From contig NC_003076.8 of assembly GCF_000001735.4 (NCBI RefSeq), forward strand, positions 9,362,001 through 9,426,000: DNA of 64,000 nt, written 5' to 3'. Under the pieces are notes generated by a model. That model did no database searches. It worked only from the letters and a program-made list of their open reading frames with translations, and had not been told where the DNA came from. This DNA is from Arabidopsis thaliana. Taxonomy: Eukaryota; Streptophyta; Magnoliopsida; Brassicales; Brassicaceae. The stretch's first letter is position 1, and each line of letters starts with the position of its first letter. This document shows, piece by piece, positions 1 to 14,991 of this stretch. A program made the translations under genes and the position numbers.

Positions 1-984
1 ATAATTATTTATGATCATTTTTCTTTCTATAATGATATATTTATGAAATTATAGCAAAATTTTATATACTGACTGATTTGGCCCGCCGTCTTGACGAAAC
101 ATTGGGTAGTGTTAAAAGGTTAGTTCCATCGATACTCCACTTTCATAACAATTTGCCATTTTGATTTAGAACCAGATCAAGAATACTTGTTATGGTTCAA
201 AAACTAATTATTCAATAAAGCTAAGCACCATATTCTAAATATCCTGTACTAGAGTCTCTAGACATTGACACTTTCTCTATGCATCAGACAAAAAATCTAG
301 GCATTACGAATATCTCTATTTAAAAGTGAATCTTAGATTGTCTTTCAAATCTAAAACAACTCAAAACCATCAATAGCTAGACACAAAAACATGAATCTCT
401 ATTTTGTCGACTTGGTCGAATATGATCTTCAAAATAGGTCAAAACTTTAACCAATAAAAAAAAGTTAAGACCAAAGCCAAATAATTTTTTAAAAACATTC
501 AGTTTAGTATTTGACCAAACCGAGGTTAATTATCCAACAAGCTAATTTTTATTAATTAATATGAACTATGTAATTCATTATAATTTGGGAACTAAGCCAA
601 ATCATATATATGAAAGTTGGTTAACTCTCTCCGTATAAATGACACATCATCACACAACAAAATGACATATGTCATTCGATGTTTTTTAAATTAATAAAAC
701 TAATAAAATTAAATAAGCAAATTAAATGTATAATCAATCCTACTCTTAACTGATTTCTCCAAAGTAAAAATAAAAAAATAAAATTATGTAAACAAATTAA
801 GTACTACTTTCGTTATATTCTTTTTATTTTCTTATTTTTTATTATCAATGACTAATTTTTTTTTTGTTGTAGTTGTTTGCTACCTAACCTCTTATTAGTT
901 TAGTAATTTAATTTTGAGTCTTTGATAACTTTAACATTCAAGTTTTTTCAAATAATAAACCTTCAAAATATTAGACCTACCAAA

Positions 985-1482
985 TAATGTGATACACGAT
1001 CATTTCTCTCATATTGATATATGCAATGACAGAAAATCTAAAAGTATTGACTTTAATGATACTTTAATTTTTGCTTTCTTTTTATTTTTTTCATATGAAT
1101 ACTCTTGAAATCTTATTCATTTTATATCAATTCTATATATTTAATCATGAGCCTATAACAATGTTGTTGGAGTATTATATCTGGAGAATAAATAAAACCA
1201 TAAATAGTTTATTTATAATCAAGTTGAACAATTTTTAAATCATCAAAGACACGATCATTTTTCTAATATTGATATATGCAATGGCAAAAGATTTAAAAGT
1301 GTTGATTTCAATGACGATCAATTTTTGTTATCTTTTTATTTTTTTGTACGAATACTCTTCAGACCTTTGTCAGTTGATGTTAATGCAAACTTTAATTATG
1401 AGTGTATCACAATGTTGTTGAAGTACATAAAATAAGGAATTGATTTATTTATAATCGAGTTAGGAAAATTTTAAACCACAAA
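985..1482. repeat. Diverged tandem duplication, unit about 250 bp
   Basis: Two head-to-tail copies begin at about 990 and 1250 with ACACGATCATTT. They share in order ATTGATATATGCAATG, a CTTTTTATTTTTTT tract, GAATACTCTT, an AACAATGTTGTTG-like block and a TTATTTATAATC block. Divergence is considerable, so the duplication is old. It lies upstream of a Helitron-like end and may be internal to that element. Confidence 0.6.
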
Positions 1483-1750
1483 AGTAACATAATTACACAG
1501 AATTGTATCAAAATATCATTAATGTTGTTATATGTATTCATGAAATGAAAAAATATTAAAATCTTATAAATAATAAGCTTTATACACAAAATATATAAAT
1601 TGATATTTCGAGTCACAAATAAATCTAACCATAAAAATTGTAAATATTATGAATCTAATTTTATTAACAATACAAGAATAAACAAATAGAAAATATAAAT
1701 TAGCATAAAGAACAATCAATGTATTTTTTTTTAACAATTTTCAAAACAAA

Positions 1751-1779
1751 CCTACGCGTACCGTGGATACTCATCTAGT
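1751..1779 (+). mobile_element. Helitron-type 3' terminus
   Basis: A GC-rich imperfect hairpin (CCTACGCGTACCGTGG, 1751-1766) in AT-rich DNA is followed nine bases later by CTAGT (1775-1779) and then an A. This is the layout of Arabidopsis Helitron 3' ends: a short hairpin, then CTRR-T abutting the target. The 5' end was not identified. Confidence 0.5.
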
Positions 1780-4696
1780 AAAAAGAAAAGCAAATGAATG
1801 TCAGTTTTGTTGCTTTGTTTATAATTTTCCGTTATAGCCATAAGATTATGGATTTTCAGTATATTATTTTTTTAATACAAGACCAATTTGAAAGATTTAA
1901 TTGATCCGCAAATAAGTTTCCTTGAATGAAATACTTATGTTTGAATGTATTTTTTTTAATATATGTAAGTTCAAGCTCAAATGCTCTATTTTTTAAAGAC
2001 GGGATCCACATCAGATTACATTTATCTCATTTGGAAAAAAGATCTTTTTTGATGGACGTCGAACCCAACATCTCCACCTAGAAGATTTACCATTGCGATA
2101 ACAGCACGTTAGTATATTTGAATGTGTTACCCAAAATTTTTAAAACATTTATATGAATTCTATTTTTTTGTCATCATTGAATTGGGAAGGCCGATTTATA
2201 ATGCGATCTAATGGAAGCGAATTTCGATAGGCAGGCTGCAGAGATGGACCGTTAACCACTTGATCAAAAGCAATTCCATTTTAAATTAATTGTTGTTTTA
2301 TCATTGTTTGTTTGTTTAATTTATCATTGTGTGTTTGTTTAAAAACAAATGTCATTTTGATTTTAACATAAAATTTGCATATGATACATAATTTAACAAA
2401 GGAAAAAAGTACAAAAAAAAAGAACATAATGCCAAAATTCAACTTCCATTTTTTTTTTTTTAACGGCACTTATTATGAAGCGGACAGAATTTTTCATAGA
2501 TAATTTCGAATATTGAGGTATTATCTATCTCAATGACTTGTCAATTAATTTTTCCCGATTTAAGTGAATCTCTTTCATTTGTTAAGACTGGGAAACTAAT
2601 AAGAATCAAACCCATAAAAAAAGTTATTAAGTTTAAGATGTGACTGTAATTACTACTTAATATTCTTCTCAGTTTGCATGTGGTCTTCCATCATCTATTG
2701 CATTGTGCGGTTGTTGGTATAACCAACAGATCGAGTAAAACTTAGCTTTACTTATTTGCATTAGGAGAATCGTACATTATTCTCTTTACTATTCTAATAT
2801 CGTTCATTCATTTTATTTTTTTTTGTTTCTGCTTCTTCATTTGTTTTGTAAATTTGTAATTGAATTATATTGCTGCAAAATCCTTAGCTTGAGAAATAAT
2901 AGGTTAACTTTTGGTTTCTTGACTTTTATGTGACCCATTGCTTGATCTCAACCTTTTTTTGAGCCATTTTAATGATCTAATAACCGGTTGGCCTCGAATC
3001 ATATAATATTTCACTTTGCTGATAAATTTATTTCGGACTATTTTCCCTTTGTCATTTTGTTCGCAAAGTATATTGTATACCTAAATATTAAACTTTGTTT
3101 TGGCTAATCAAATATTATTTCGAAAGTTTTTTGGTTGAACAGTGTAGGTTTATAGAATTGGATGATCTTATTGATATGAAGCAGTACACTATTTATACAA
3201 AGAGTAGACTTTAATTACTACTTTAGGTTAAGAGTCAAGCTAGGTTAAGGAGATTGACATATAAGTCCTTTACATAAATGTACCATAGTATATGCGTATC
3301 CTAATAAACAGAACTAAAATAATTGTTGAATCATACCTTGCCCGACCGGGTTTGTAGTTTTGACCGATGTAATTGAGTAAAAAGAAAAAAGATGGTTCTT
3401 ATTGTTCAGGTAAAGCAATATTCATAAAGATCAAGTTAATCAGCCAATTTACATAGATATATATTGGCTATGAGCGAATTATTCAACTGCAAAGATACTG
3501 CAGCTAACACTCCAATATCTTTTTATTATTCCTATGTTATTTTAAGAAAAATAGAAAGTTGAGGTTGTGTTTGTGGGTGTGGGTGTGTGTGTACCACGAC
3601 CATAAAACTACTGTTTTAATTTAACTGGTTTGTCTGTATTATATAAACGATGATTTATACTTCATTAATTTATAGTTTTTTTTTGTGTTTCCTATTCTAT
3701 TATAGAGAATAGGATTGATGAATTTAGTTATACCCCTATGTATATACTTTATTCAAGATCTATGCTGTAAGAAAATTCGAACTAATTTAATAGTTTCTTC
3801 GGTTTGCGTCTTATATACTACTAAGATAATATCTCTCTTTTAAGTGAGTACTATTATTAAATTTTAAAAATGGGAAAACAAAAGGATAGTTGCATAACAA
3901 TAATTGGTAAAGGAAGGTGAGAGGGATGAAGAAAGAAAAGCTAAGGAATCAATGTACTCTAAGAAATGTACCTTTGTGTACAAACTACAATATATGTGGG
4001 AACATAATATCATCCACATATTGTTCTAGATTCTACAGCTAGCTCCCAAATCTTTTTGTTCTTATTTTATTAATCTCAATATTTATTATCATTACTTACT
4101 TCCTATTTACTATAGTAAAAATGTAACAAAGTAACAAATAAAAGAAATGACATATTGGCCGCAAAAACCCAATATATAATAAGATTAATTAAGGACTTCC
4201 TGATTTTGTGATGGTTTATAGTAGCTAAACTGTTTAACCAACGGATAAGTATCGTGGACTTGTTAGTGCAAGTACTTACTAAGCTAGAGATAGATGTACA
4301 TGGATCATTATTTAGCGTAAGATCTTAATTTTCACTAGCTAGACTACTCATATCAATGTAAATATATAATATTAATGCTCGACATGTTGTTCTTGATCAT
4401 ATGTCATATACCAAGGGAATTTTTGTTAGAGTATAGTTGTTATCGATAATAAGATAATATTCAACACATAAAATAGGTGTAAATTGCATATTATAAAGTT
4501 CAAGCTGTCGAATTCATTTAAAACACTAATGTAACCTACATATAAGACATTTTATAAACAAATCATCGTAAGGATAATCATCAACACAAATCGAAAAGAA
4601 AAGACATATACATAGCAAACCAAACTAAATCATCCCCTAGGCCTTCTTTCATTCATCATCATCATGATCATGGTGATTATGATGATGATGAGATGA

Positions 4697-4963
4697 CTAG
4701 TCATGATGGGATTGGCAAGGAGGAAGAGTTTGGCGTTCGGACTCAGAGACACGAGAGGCATGGAACTTGGCGATGAAGGCAGAAGCTTTACGGTCAATAC
4801 CTGGCTCAGCTACCCAATAACGCTTGTCCTCGTCGCTGGCCCATGCCTTTCTTGTGTAAATGACGTCGTCCCATGATGCATCAGCTTCAACTCTATGATG
4901 AGACGATCTTCTTGCTTTAAAGAAGCTAAAGAGCGAGAACTTCTTTCTGCCTTGACCTCCCAT
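4697..4963 (-). CDS. Small plant protein of unknown function, 88 aa
   Basis: A single-exon minus-strand frame begins MGGQGRKKFSLFSFFK and ends in the TGA at 4697-4699. The N-terminus is basic and Ser/Phe-rich with an SSHH segment; the middle contains TRKAWASDEDKRYWVAEPG followed by IDRKASAFIAKFH, which looks like a constrained domain rather than random sequence. The frame stays open upstream to 5227, but a TATA box (minus TATAAATAC, about 5067-5077) about 105 bases upstream of this ATG makes the start at 4963 the sensible one; the upstream extension would be promoter. It has no signal peptide or membrane segment. I do not recognise the family well enough to assign a function. Confidence 0.75.
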   Translation of the reverse strand: MGGQGRKKFSLFSFFKARRSSHHRVEADASWDDVIYTRKAWASDEDKRYWVAEPGIDRKASAFIAKFHASRVSESERQTLPPCQSHHD

Positions 4964-5066
4964 GAGAGACAGAACAAGAACAGCAATTAAGAATGAAGAA
5001 AAAGAAATGTAAATTTCGTAGATAGTGTGTAATTTGATGTGTTTATGGAGAGATGGGTTTTGGGAT

Positions 5067-5077
5067 GTATTTATAGG
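5067..5077 (-). promoter_or_regulatory. TATA box of the 88-aa gene
   Basis: Minus strand reads CCTATAAATAC, about 105 bp upstream of the ATG at 4963, leaving room for a 5' leader of roughly 70-80 bases. Confidence 0.6.
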
Positions 5078-5299
5078 ATGCTTGAGGCAAAACAGCTTTT
5101 TGTAAGGGCACTTTTGGATCCGGTTTGGTTCGAATCTTGGTTGGTCCTTTTTAGAAGTTATCAAAACCGAAATAAAGTTTGGTTTAGTTTGTGTTATTTC
5201 GTTTAAGTTGTCCCACATGCTTTTCATGTATCGCTTGTAATTATTTGTACCTATTCTTTTATGAGAATATGTTTATATAGCTAACAAAATAGCTATCTA

Positions 5300-7890
5300 T
5301 AAATAAATTAGGTGAAAGATTATTTAGGTGAAACGTGAGCGTAAAACCGTAGACAAGAAAAATTAAAAGTTAACACTACTTTTGTCTCTCTCTCATTTTA
5401 CCCTAACATGACTTTCTAGTCACTGTTCATGTAAAATTATAAATTCTAAGTTTATACAACATTATATGATTTTTTCCCTGAAAAAACTATAATATTACAT
5501 GTTATATATGAACAAAACGATGATCACAATACAAATTTAATATTTTTATGGTAAGCAATTCAAATAAATATTTTTACGGTTGCATCTTTTAACCGTAATG
5601 TTTGGTATAGGTTTTTAAAAATATGGTTTACGGTTCTATTTTAAAAAACCAATTGTATATATGTTTATTTAGAGTTGTGTCTTTTCACCATGTTTTAAGT
5701 CGTGTTTTCCATCAAAACAAAATTATTCTAACAGTTGTGTCTTTTACAAACAGTTATGTTGTGTAGATTAAACGTTCATGTCTTTTTCAATTCTAGAAAT
5801 ATTTTTCTTCCTTCTTAAAAAGATTAGGTATAAGTATTATTACTTTTTATTTCATACATTTCTATATAAAGTTGCATCCCTTCACTATCTAGCATTCATA
5901 TCTATATTTCGTTATCTATATTATTATCTACTTTTCGTAAATAACTATTACTTTTGACTATTTGTTAAAAGCATCATGGATGTTTCTGATGACAACGAGA
6001 AAGTATAAGGGATATTTTATGAATTCCCAAGCGCACCACCATTAAATGAAGTACCAAGACTAGAGATTTGAGACTATCCTTTTTTTCTCTTGGTGTTAGA
6101 ATAAGAAGATGTGTTATGAAATATGGTGAAAACATAAATGCCATCTCTCTTGAAATGGTCAAGAGAATATGGATCAAAGAAGCAAAATGGTTGCAAGTTT
6201 GTTATTATCATCAGTAGGTCATGGGTTCGATCCTCAGAGTATATGTTTTCTTTTTTTCTTTGAGTGAATATAAAACGATGTTGCTTGGTTCAATGGAGAC
6301 TGTTAACACAAAATAAACTCTGTTAACAAAAATTTAACGTCATGCCCGAAATGGCCTACTCAACAAAAGTTGCTCATTTTTCAAAAAGTCAAACCAAAGT
6401 TTAAGATTTTTATGGCCTTTCGAAAGTTTATACTTTTTCATTCCAAATTCGAAAATTCACGTTTTTTCGACATTTTTCCTAAAAATAATCAAGCTTATAA
6501 TAAAGTTCATGTCATTGCTAATTCTTTGATATTGCACTAAGAAAGTTTGAAAAATCGTTGTTTGGAACTATACTTTTGAAAGTTTCTACCTTAATTGAAA
6601 TTAGCATGACTTTCAAAGCAATTCTATGAATTTTAGACTTTTAATGAATTTAACTTTCTCATTAGGGGTTTGAGATACTTGACCATAATTTTACTTTACT
6701 ATTCGATCCATCTTATTCTCTTTTAACACTCTTTTGTTGACCCGAATGGTCACTTTCTTTCTTAATATGGTTCCATAGCTAACCTTGAACATTGTTTTGA
6801 ACCCATGGGTACTGATCTTTCTTTAATCCCAAACCACAAGCTTTCATAACTGATAGTCCATCAAACTCAATTCAACCTTTTATACCTTGAAGTCCCTATT
6901 TTTTTTTGTTTTTTTTTTGTTAATTTCTTGAGGTTCGATTTCTATCTACATATACATTTTTGCAGCCACTTTAACAAATAAATCCCCTACTTGACACTTA
7001 TTTACAATGGCATGTCATTAACATTTATTGTTTTACTAAACTTATTTTTAAATCTAAATATAAAATCTATTATGTTACTAAAATTTAGGAAACTAAAAAA
7101 AAAAATCACAAAAACGTTTAAATCTTTTCAATTAGCATTAATCACCCTGATTTTCGTTTTAAATCATTTATTTTCAGTTAATAAAATAAATCAAATCTTA
7201 TATTACAATATATGCTTTAATATTTTCATTAAAAATTTAATTACGTAATAAAAATTTGAAACCCAAATTATTTCTCAATCCATACTTTTCGTTTTAAATT
7301 TGCAATTGTACAAAAAAAAATTGTTCTTTTTTCTGGGATAAATAAATTGTACATGTATTAAGTTGATATTGTTGATTCAAATAATATTAACAAAATGACA
7401 AAATTTAGGTTATTAAAATAAAAAATAGTTAGTCAAAAACAAGTATATCAATCCCAAATTATGATTAAACTAAATATTTATTTATAATAATTTTTACCAA
7501 AAATTAACATTATATATATTAAAAATTTGAAGTACCTTTTTAAAGTACTTTTGTGTTAGTAAAGTAAGAATTTACAAAGAATGGCATTACACTAAAGTCA
7601 AAAACAGTTATTATTTTTAAAGAATATTAATGATATATTTTAACTTTATGAAACATTATTAATATTTAAACATAAAAAAATCAAAATATCATGAGACGAG
7701 AAGTATAGCAGGACGGGTTTGGATTGATATGAAATACAGCGAGACGGGTTTGGATTGATATAACACATGTTAAATATTTATTTTATTATTTTATCATCAC
7801 TAATTTTTTTAATTACAATATTAATATAAAATTATATAACTTTAATACTAAATATAAAACCATAAAATTTAATTTTATTATATATGAAAA
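5300..7890. other. Intergenic AT-rich DNA with repeat remnants
   Basis: No gene is seen. At 5580-5790 there is a diffuse block of GTTGTGTCTTTT and GGTTTACGGTT-like repeats of the kind common in Arabidopsis transposon remnants. At 7700-7765 the 17-mer CGGGTTTGGATTGATAT occurs twice about 38 bp apart. The rest is A/T homopolymer-rich. Confidence 0.5.
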
Positions 7891-7898
7891 AATATTTG

Positions 7899-7929
7899 CC
7901 CCGTGGTGTACCACGGGTTAAATTCTAGT
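7899..7929 (+). mobile_element. Helitron-type 3' terminus with perfect hairpin
   Basis: CCCGTGG (7900-7906), loop TGTA, CCACGGG (7911-7917) form a perfect 7-bp stem. Seven bases later comes CTAGT (7925-7929), followed by T. This is a canonical Helitron 3' end. The CGGGTTTGGATTGATAT direct repeats 150-230 bp upstream probably belong to the same element, since a related motif lies in reverse orientation at about 10465-10490 near another Helitron end. Confidence 0.7.
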
Positions 7930-9971
7930 TTACTACATATTTTTCTTGCAGTTAGAAGTTGAAATAGTATTCAATTTTGTTTACAATCAATAGCTAACTT
8001 AAGAAGTTAGCATTGAGTTGCCAAAAATCATTAATACTACATATAACATAACATAGAATATTTTTCCTCTAACACAATTAAATTATTTCGTCGAACTCAT
8101 CCATCAGGTAATGAGCTATATTTTCGGTTAATTATTTTTCCACGTTTAAATCATATGTAACAATTGATTCAAAACAAAAATCAACGTAAAGAAGAAAATC
8201 ATATATAGTAATGAGATATTATTCGAGTATATATATCTCAAAGGGAAGATGAAGATGAAGTAACGTGGAATCTGGTAATACAATCGGATGGTTGTTGAGA
8301 TTTTATGAGACAAGACCAATCTCAAATGGTTCATTGTTAACTTTAAGAGTCTTTGGTCTGTCCATTTTATTTTATTTTATCTTCCTTAATTCCTCCCAAA
8401 GGCATCCAAGTTCTCTGTTTCTTTTTTAGTATTTGCTTTTGAACTTTCTTCAAACATTTTTTTATTAAGAAATGATCGAATCAAACAAAAAGTGTGTATA
8501 TTGTATGTTTGTTTCTCTATATTAAAGTGCTAGTATTATTGTAATAGAAGTCCAAACAATCTACTGTTTCTTTGTTGGTTCTTGCTTTTCTTTCCTAGTT
8601 ATGCTTCTAGATATTGCTCTCTCAAATTTCAACGAAGTGCCAAACTCTTTAGTCAGTCAATGTTAATCACCCTAAATTTGATTAGTGTCATAAATTTATT
8701 TTTTTGGCTTTACAAAACAATCCTTATTTGTATATGTAAGTAAACATGTCAATTTTGTAGTTGATTGATATAGCAAACCTTCGATGATTGATTGATTCTC
8801 TTATTAATTAGTCAGAAAGCTAATTTTATCATCTACTTCGAAAAATTTAAAAAGATTTCATGACTGATGGGGGCTTAATATCATTATGACTTTTGTTCCA
8901 CATTTTGTTACCACTTTTATATATAGAAAATTATTACCCTAAATGTTTTATAGATTTTTTTTTTTTTATATTTCATTATCATTTATCATTTGAGATATTT
9001 GGTTTAATCTTATTATAATGATATTCAACTATGTATTTACAATAAAGGTGTCGAATAATGATCATTAGAAAAAAAAAGGTTATAACTAAGTTAAAAATCA
9101 AGGAAGATTAGAATGAAACAGTCAAAAGACAAATAAAAAAGGTATATGTGGAAGAATAAAACACTCGAAATGTTTTGTCTTATGACAACGAGCGCTTCTT
9201 CTTTCGTTTTCCATTCTTTAGGGAATATATTCAACAGCTTCAAGCTAAATTATATAAAATTAGTAATTAATTAATATCTAGTAGACTTTTTCATACAAAT
9301 ATACTAATCTTCTATAGTAATCTTTTCGCCTAAAAACTGTATATTTTTAGCTATAATTAAAGCATAAGTAATCCACCACCAAACAAAGTTCATTATCGAA
9401 TTTGACAGGGAATATAAAAGAAAGAAAAAGATTGATTCGTTTCGGATTTGAATGTCTTAATCTTGATTGGTTTTTCACTTTTGGCTGATTTTTTGAAAGA
9501 AAAAAAGAAGAAGATAATTATCAACTAGATGAAGTGTTATGAGAACCCTATCTACTCATTTTTGGGGTTAATATACATGCAGAGTTTTATAAATATATAT
9601 AGTTTTCTTACTTACGAGTTACGATATTTCAAGTAAGCACATTCCAAAGATAGTATCTGTTTCAAAGTAAAAGTTATCCACTAAGCTCACTAACACCCTA
9701 TACTACAAGCCATTACAAAAGTCATTCATCTTTTTCCCATGACCAATCATATGAACAAATATAAATTTCAACCTTTTTAATTATTTATAATAAATACCAG
9801 AAGAAAAATGCAGTTTATAGGAAACCACAACTAGTGGAAGAATCATTTCATTTTTTTTTCATTAGTAATTTTTTAAATGTTATTTCTCTTTAAAATTATT
9901 ATTAAAAGAGTATTTTTCTTACAATGGTCATAATATTTTGAGATTCATTGGATAACCTAATTTTGATACTT
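7930..9971. other. Intergenic AT-rich DNA
   Basis: Nothing beyond simple A/T-rich sequence between two Helitron-type ends. Short open frames here have low-complexity translations and no promoter context. Confidence 0.5.
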
Positions 9972-10500
9972 ACTAGATTCTGACCCGCACATACGTGTGG
10001 ATTTTCATATTTAAAAAAATATATTGGAATACATTTTTAGTGAAAGATATTATAGTATATAAATTATAATATGCATAAAAAAGTTTATAGTGTTATTTAT
10101 GATAAAATATCTAATTTTTTTAATATATATTATTTATATTTTATTTGTATTTTGCATAGTAAATAGATTGTTAGATTTGTTTCGATTTGCGGAATAAAAT
10201 AGAGATATTTGGAAAATCTGTGTATTTTTGTTAGTTTGATGTATATATAAATTGATTGTTTTTGTTTGAAATTTGATCAATTAGATGATATAATGTAAAA
10301 TTTACTCCCCGGTACACCGTTGGTCGATTTTTTTGTAACTAAAAATTCAAAATTTAAAATATAGTTGTTTTGTAAATATTGTTTATTTTGTTTAATGTTT
10401 AAGATTGTATAATTATGTTATAATTATTAATTCAAAGATTTCACTCGTAGATTATCTTCCCGTATTAATATCAACTCAAACCCGTTCCACCATATAACTT
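9972..10500 (-). mobile_element. Helitron remnant(s), 3' end at left, minus orientation
   Basis: ACTAG (9972-9976) followed by the imperfect hairpin CCGCAC-ATAC-GTGTGG (9985-10000) is a reverse-complement Helitron 3' terminus. A second degraded terminus-like block (CCCCGGTACACCG, about 10306-10318, preceded by AATTTA) lies inside, and ATATCAACTCAAACCCGT at about 10467-10484 matches in reverse the motif seen near the 7.9-kb Helitron. The right boundary is a guess. Confidence 0.5.
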
Positions 10501-12600
10501 CATTCCGTAAAATGAAAAATTATTTTGTTATTTTTAAATATTGTTATTGTAATATATAAAAGAATCGAGGGATTGACATGTGGTACATCTTGGATTAATA
10601 TATTTAAAAATAATTTATGATTTATAAATTTATGATATTGGAGTATATAAAACCGATTTTTAGTGTATACCTTTCAATAAGATGTAGTTCTTATAATTAA
10701 AGTATAATAGTATTTGGTTTTTATATGGTTAAGTAATAGTATTTGGTTTTTTATAAACTAATAAATTTGTGGATTTTAGTTAAAAATAAAAAATTAAATT
10801 AAGTTATATTTGTTTTGTTTATTGTTTAAGATTGTATAACTATAATCTAGTTTCTTGTAATCTAGTGTTGACCCTGAAAGAAAAATCTATAAGAATATGC
10901 ATAAATGGATAGTAATATTAGGAGATAAACATCGTTAGAACATGAAGTAATTTATTTAAAGAATCAATATTCTAGATTGATTATGAGCCAATGTGAATGT
11001 ATGCATAACATTTATAATTATAAGAGATAGATTGTACGCAAAATTATATTTTAATTTGGATTCAATCTTAGCTTTCCAGAAAAAACTAATCTGAATTGCG
11101 TATTTAAAATTTAGGATGACGAAAATATTTTTTTTTTAAATCTAAACTTTACTATGATCTCAAGAATTTTGGTATTTTTTGGATTAAACTTATCCTTATG
11201 CATTATCGCAAATATGGTAGTTATTATTGTTCGAATACAATTATTGATCTGTCAAAATAATCATATTACTATTTGCTCCTAAAAAAAGACATTCAAATTT
11301 CAAAAAAAATAATAAAAATATTGGTGTGAATCAATATTTTCTCATTTTGAATATTTGCATTAAAAAATTTAAACATTGGTATTTTAAACTTTGTTTTACT
11401 GTTTAAAAAATAACAAATAATCGAATCTAGAAGAGTGAATATTCCAAAAGCTTGTACCTATTATAATACGTTTAAAAATATATCTTTTTTTATATAATTC
11501 AAATTTAGCTTAGTGATATATTTTTAAAATAATGAAAATTAACCTGTTTAAAAAAATACTTTAAAAGTTTATATCATTTAAATTCTAATTAAAATATTAA
11601 ATATTTTAATCTATACTGATAATATCTTCTAGATATTTACAAATCTAAAATCCAAAAATTATCTTTTGAATATGCTAAATCAAATTTAAAATTGTTTTTT
11701 TTATGTGTACTAATGAGAAACAATTAACATAGTTTTGTTAAGGAAATTGTTTAAAATTTAAACTAAATGATAATTTGTTATTAAATTAGATTGAAGTTTC
11801 CAAATTATCTAATAATATATTACCAGAATAAATAAATTTACATATATACAATTCGAATTAAAATAGCCTGATATGTTATGGAAACGTTTTTAAATGATTT
11901 TCGAAAATATTAGGTAGTTATGAATTTATTAATTTTAAATTCTATTTTTTAAAAGAACAAAATCCAAGATATTTATTTAGTTGTAGTAGTTGTTAATTTA
12001 CTAAATTATCCATGCAAAAAATTCATTTAGTTAATTTTAAACTACCTTTACAATGTTTTAGTTCACACAATGCTTCCCAATTAATAATATAGATTCTGGA
12101 AATTGACTTAGTGGTAAAATCATGAACAAATATTTTCTCATGTTTTTAATTATGTAAAATAAAATAACATGTTATTTTAAAACACATATCAAAAATGTCT
12201 ATTTACAAAAACAAAATGAAAAAACAAAACTGATTTATTTATTAGTTTGTCACCATATCAACCCTTAAGTGCAAAATTAGTAGGCTGGTGTATTTTTTTG
12301 TTTGTCATCTATTATCATCATATATATATCTTGCTCTTATTCTTTTACAAATGATGAACAAATCCGCAAATAACTCACGACGTGTACTTTTCCCTGCAAT
12401 ACATGGATTTCCTACTGACGATTTTTATATGCATCATATATACCATTTATGAATTCGAGACCACAACATATATGTAGTCTTCTGGTATTTCCGATTAATT
12501 TTGCATTCTGTAAAAGAATGTACTCTTTAAAACCCAATTCTACACCTGGTATCAAAACTTTTACACTTTTGATCACTAGCAAGATACGTCCACATATTAC
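10501..12600. other. Intergenic AT-rich DNA
   Basis: No gene or clear element boundary is visible. The sequence is strongly AT-rich with many poly(A)/poly(T) tracts. A motif resembling another reverse Helitron end (CTAGTGTTGACCCTG) occurs near 10862. Confidence 0.4.
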
Positions 12601-12625
12601 AAGTAGACTATGTATGTATATACAC

Positions 12626-13085
12626 TAGTCATGAGCGTTCGGTTATTGGTTCGGTTTTATTCGGTTTCAGTTCTAGAGTTTAGTATCAATTCGGATATTT
12701 TGAAATCTCGCTTCTGTTCCGGTTCTTTAGGTTTAAAAAGTAAATATCCATTCAGGTATTTTGCTTTAGACGTTTTTGATATTTCGGTTATTTTGAGTAT
12801 ATTCGGATATTTTTTGGTTATTTTTAAATATTTTTATTATTTTTATATATATTTCAAATCTCTTTGATTATTTTGTCTATAAATAACTAATACTTTTGGA
12901 TATATAATTGTAGTTTGGGTAGATATCCAAAATATTTTGGTTCGATATTGATTCAATTACAGTTTTTTTGGTTTTAGAATTTAATATCTATTCGGTGATA
13001 TTAAAAAATTTGGTTCGGTTTAGTTCGATTCTTTTTGTTTTGATTCTAATTTGGTAGATTCCGTTCGGTTAATTTGTCCACACTA
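12626..13085. repeat. TTCGGTT-rich degenerate repeat, probable MITE remnant
   Basis: The block is built from degenerate copies of GGTTCGGTTT and TTCGGATATTTTGG. It starts TAGTCATGAGCGTTCGG and ends CCGTTCGGTTAATTTGTCCACACTA; the ends can be read as decayed inverted termini (TAGT..TGAGC / rc TAGTGTGGAC). No clear target-site duplication remains. It lies directly upstream of the G-patch gene promoter. Confidence 0.45.
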
Positions 13086-13111
13086 ACATTTCCCCAAATT
13101 ACTGTTATTTG

Positions 13112-13140
13112 TTTTGGGCCCAATCCCAAAAGCTTCGGGC
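13112..13140 (+). promoter_or_regulatory. Site II-type GGGCCCA/GGGCC motifs, G-patch gene promoter
   Basis: GGGCCCA and a following CGGGCC sit about 330 bp before the ATG at 13456, just upstream of the CT-rich leader at 13185-13230. TGGGCC/GGGCCC elements are typical of Arabidopsis housekeeping promoters; binding here is inferred. Confidence 0.45.
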
Positions 13141-13455
13141 CTGCTAACAAAATATAGACCCAAAAATTCAACGTCGATTGTTGTTCTTCTCGCTCTGTGA
13201 CAGATTCTCGCTCTCTCTACAAACTGTCAGGTAAGCTTCTTCAATTTTCATCATTAGATCAAATAGTTTCCTTCGCCTCAAAGGTTTGTGTCGATCTGCG
13301 ATTAGAGAAACCCTAATTTTCGATCTCGTAGAAACTTCAGCTAGACTAGTAGGGATCGATTTGAATCGCTATATCGCTGAAACCCTAATTTCGTTAATTT
13401 CTCAGAACTGTCGCTGACACAGTACATAGGGTTTTAGGTTGATTGATGTAGAGGA

Positions 13456-14991
<1,536 letters not shown>

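Larger units (their letters stand above)
1..4690. other. AT-rich intergenic DNA without a recognisable gene
   Basis: No convincing coding region is seen on either strand; open frames are short and of low complexity. The stretch contains a diverged tandem duplication (about 990-1482), a Helitron-type 3' terminus at about 1751-1779, and many poly(A/T) tracts. The far right end (4640-4696) is the 3' flank of the small minus-strand gene and carries ATC/ATG-rich simple sequence. Confidence 0.6.

Noticed and set aside
2281..2469. 62-codon minus frame rich in Lys/Phe
   Set aside because: Pure product of poly(A)/poly(T) tracts.
6205..6245. ATGGGTTCGATCCTC, resembling a tRNA/SINE B box
   Set aside because: No matching A box, acceptor stem or anticodon arm could be built around it, so neither a tRNA nor a defined SINE is called.
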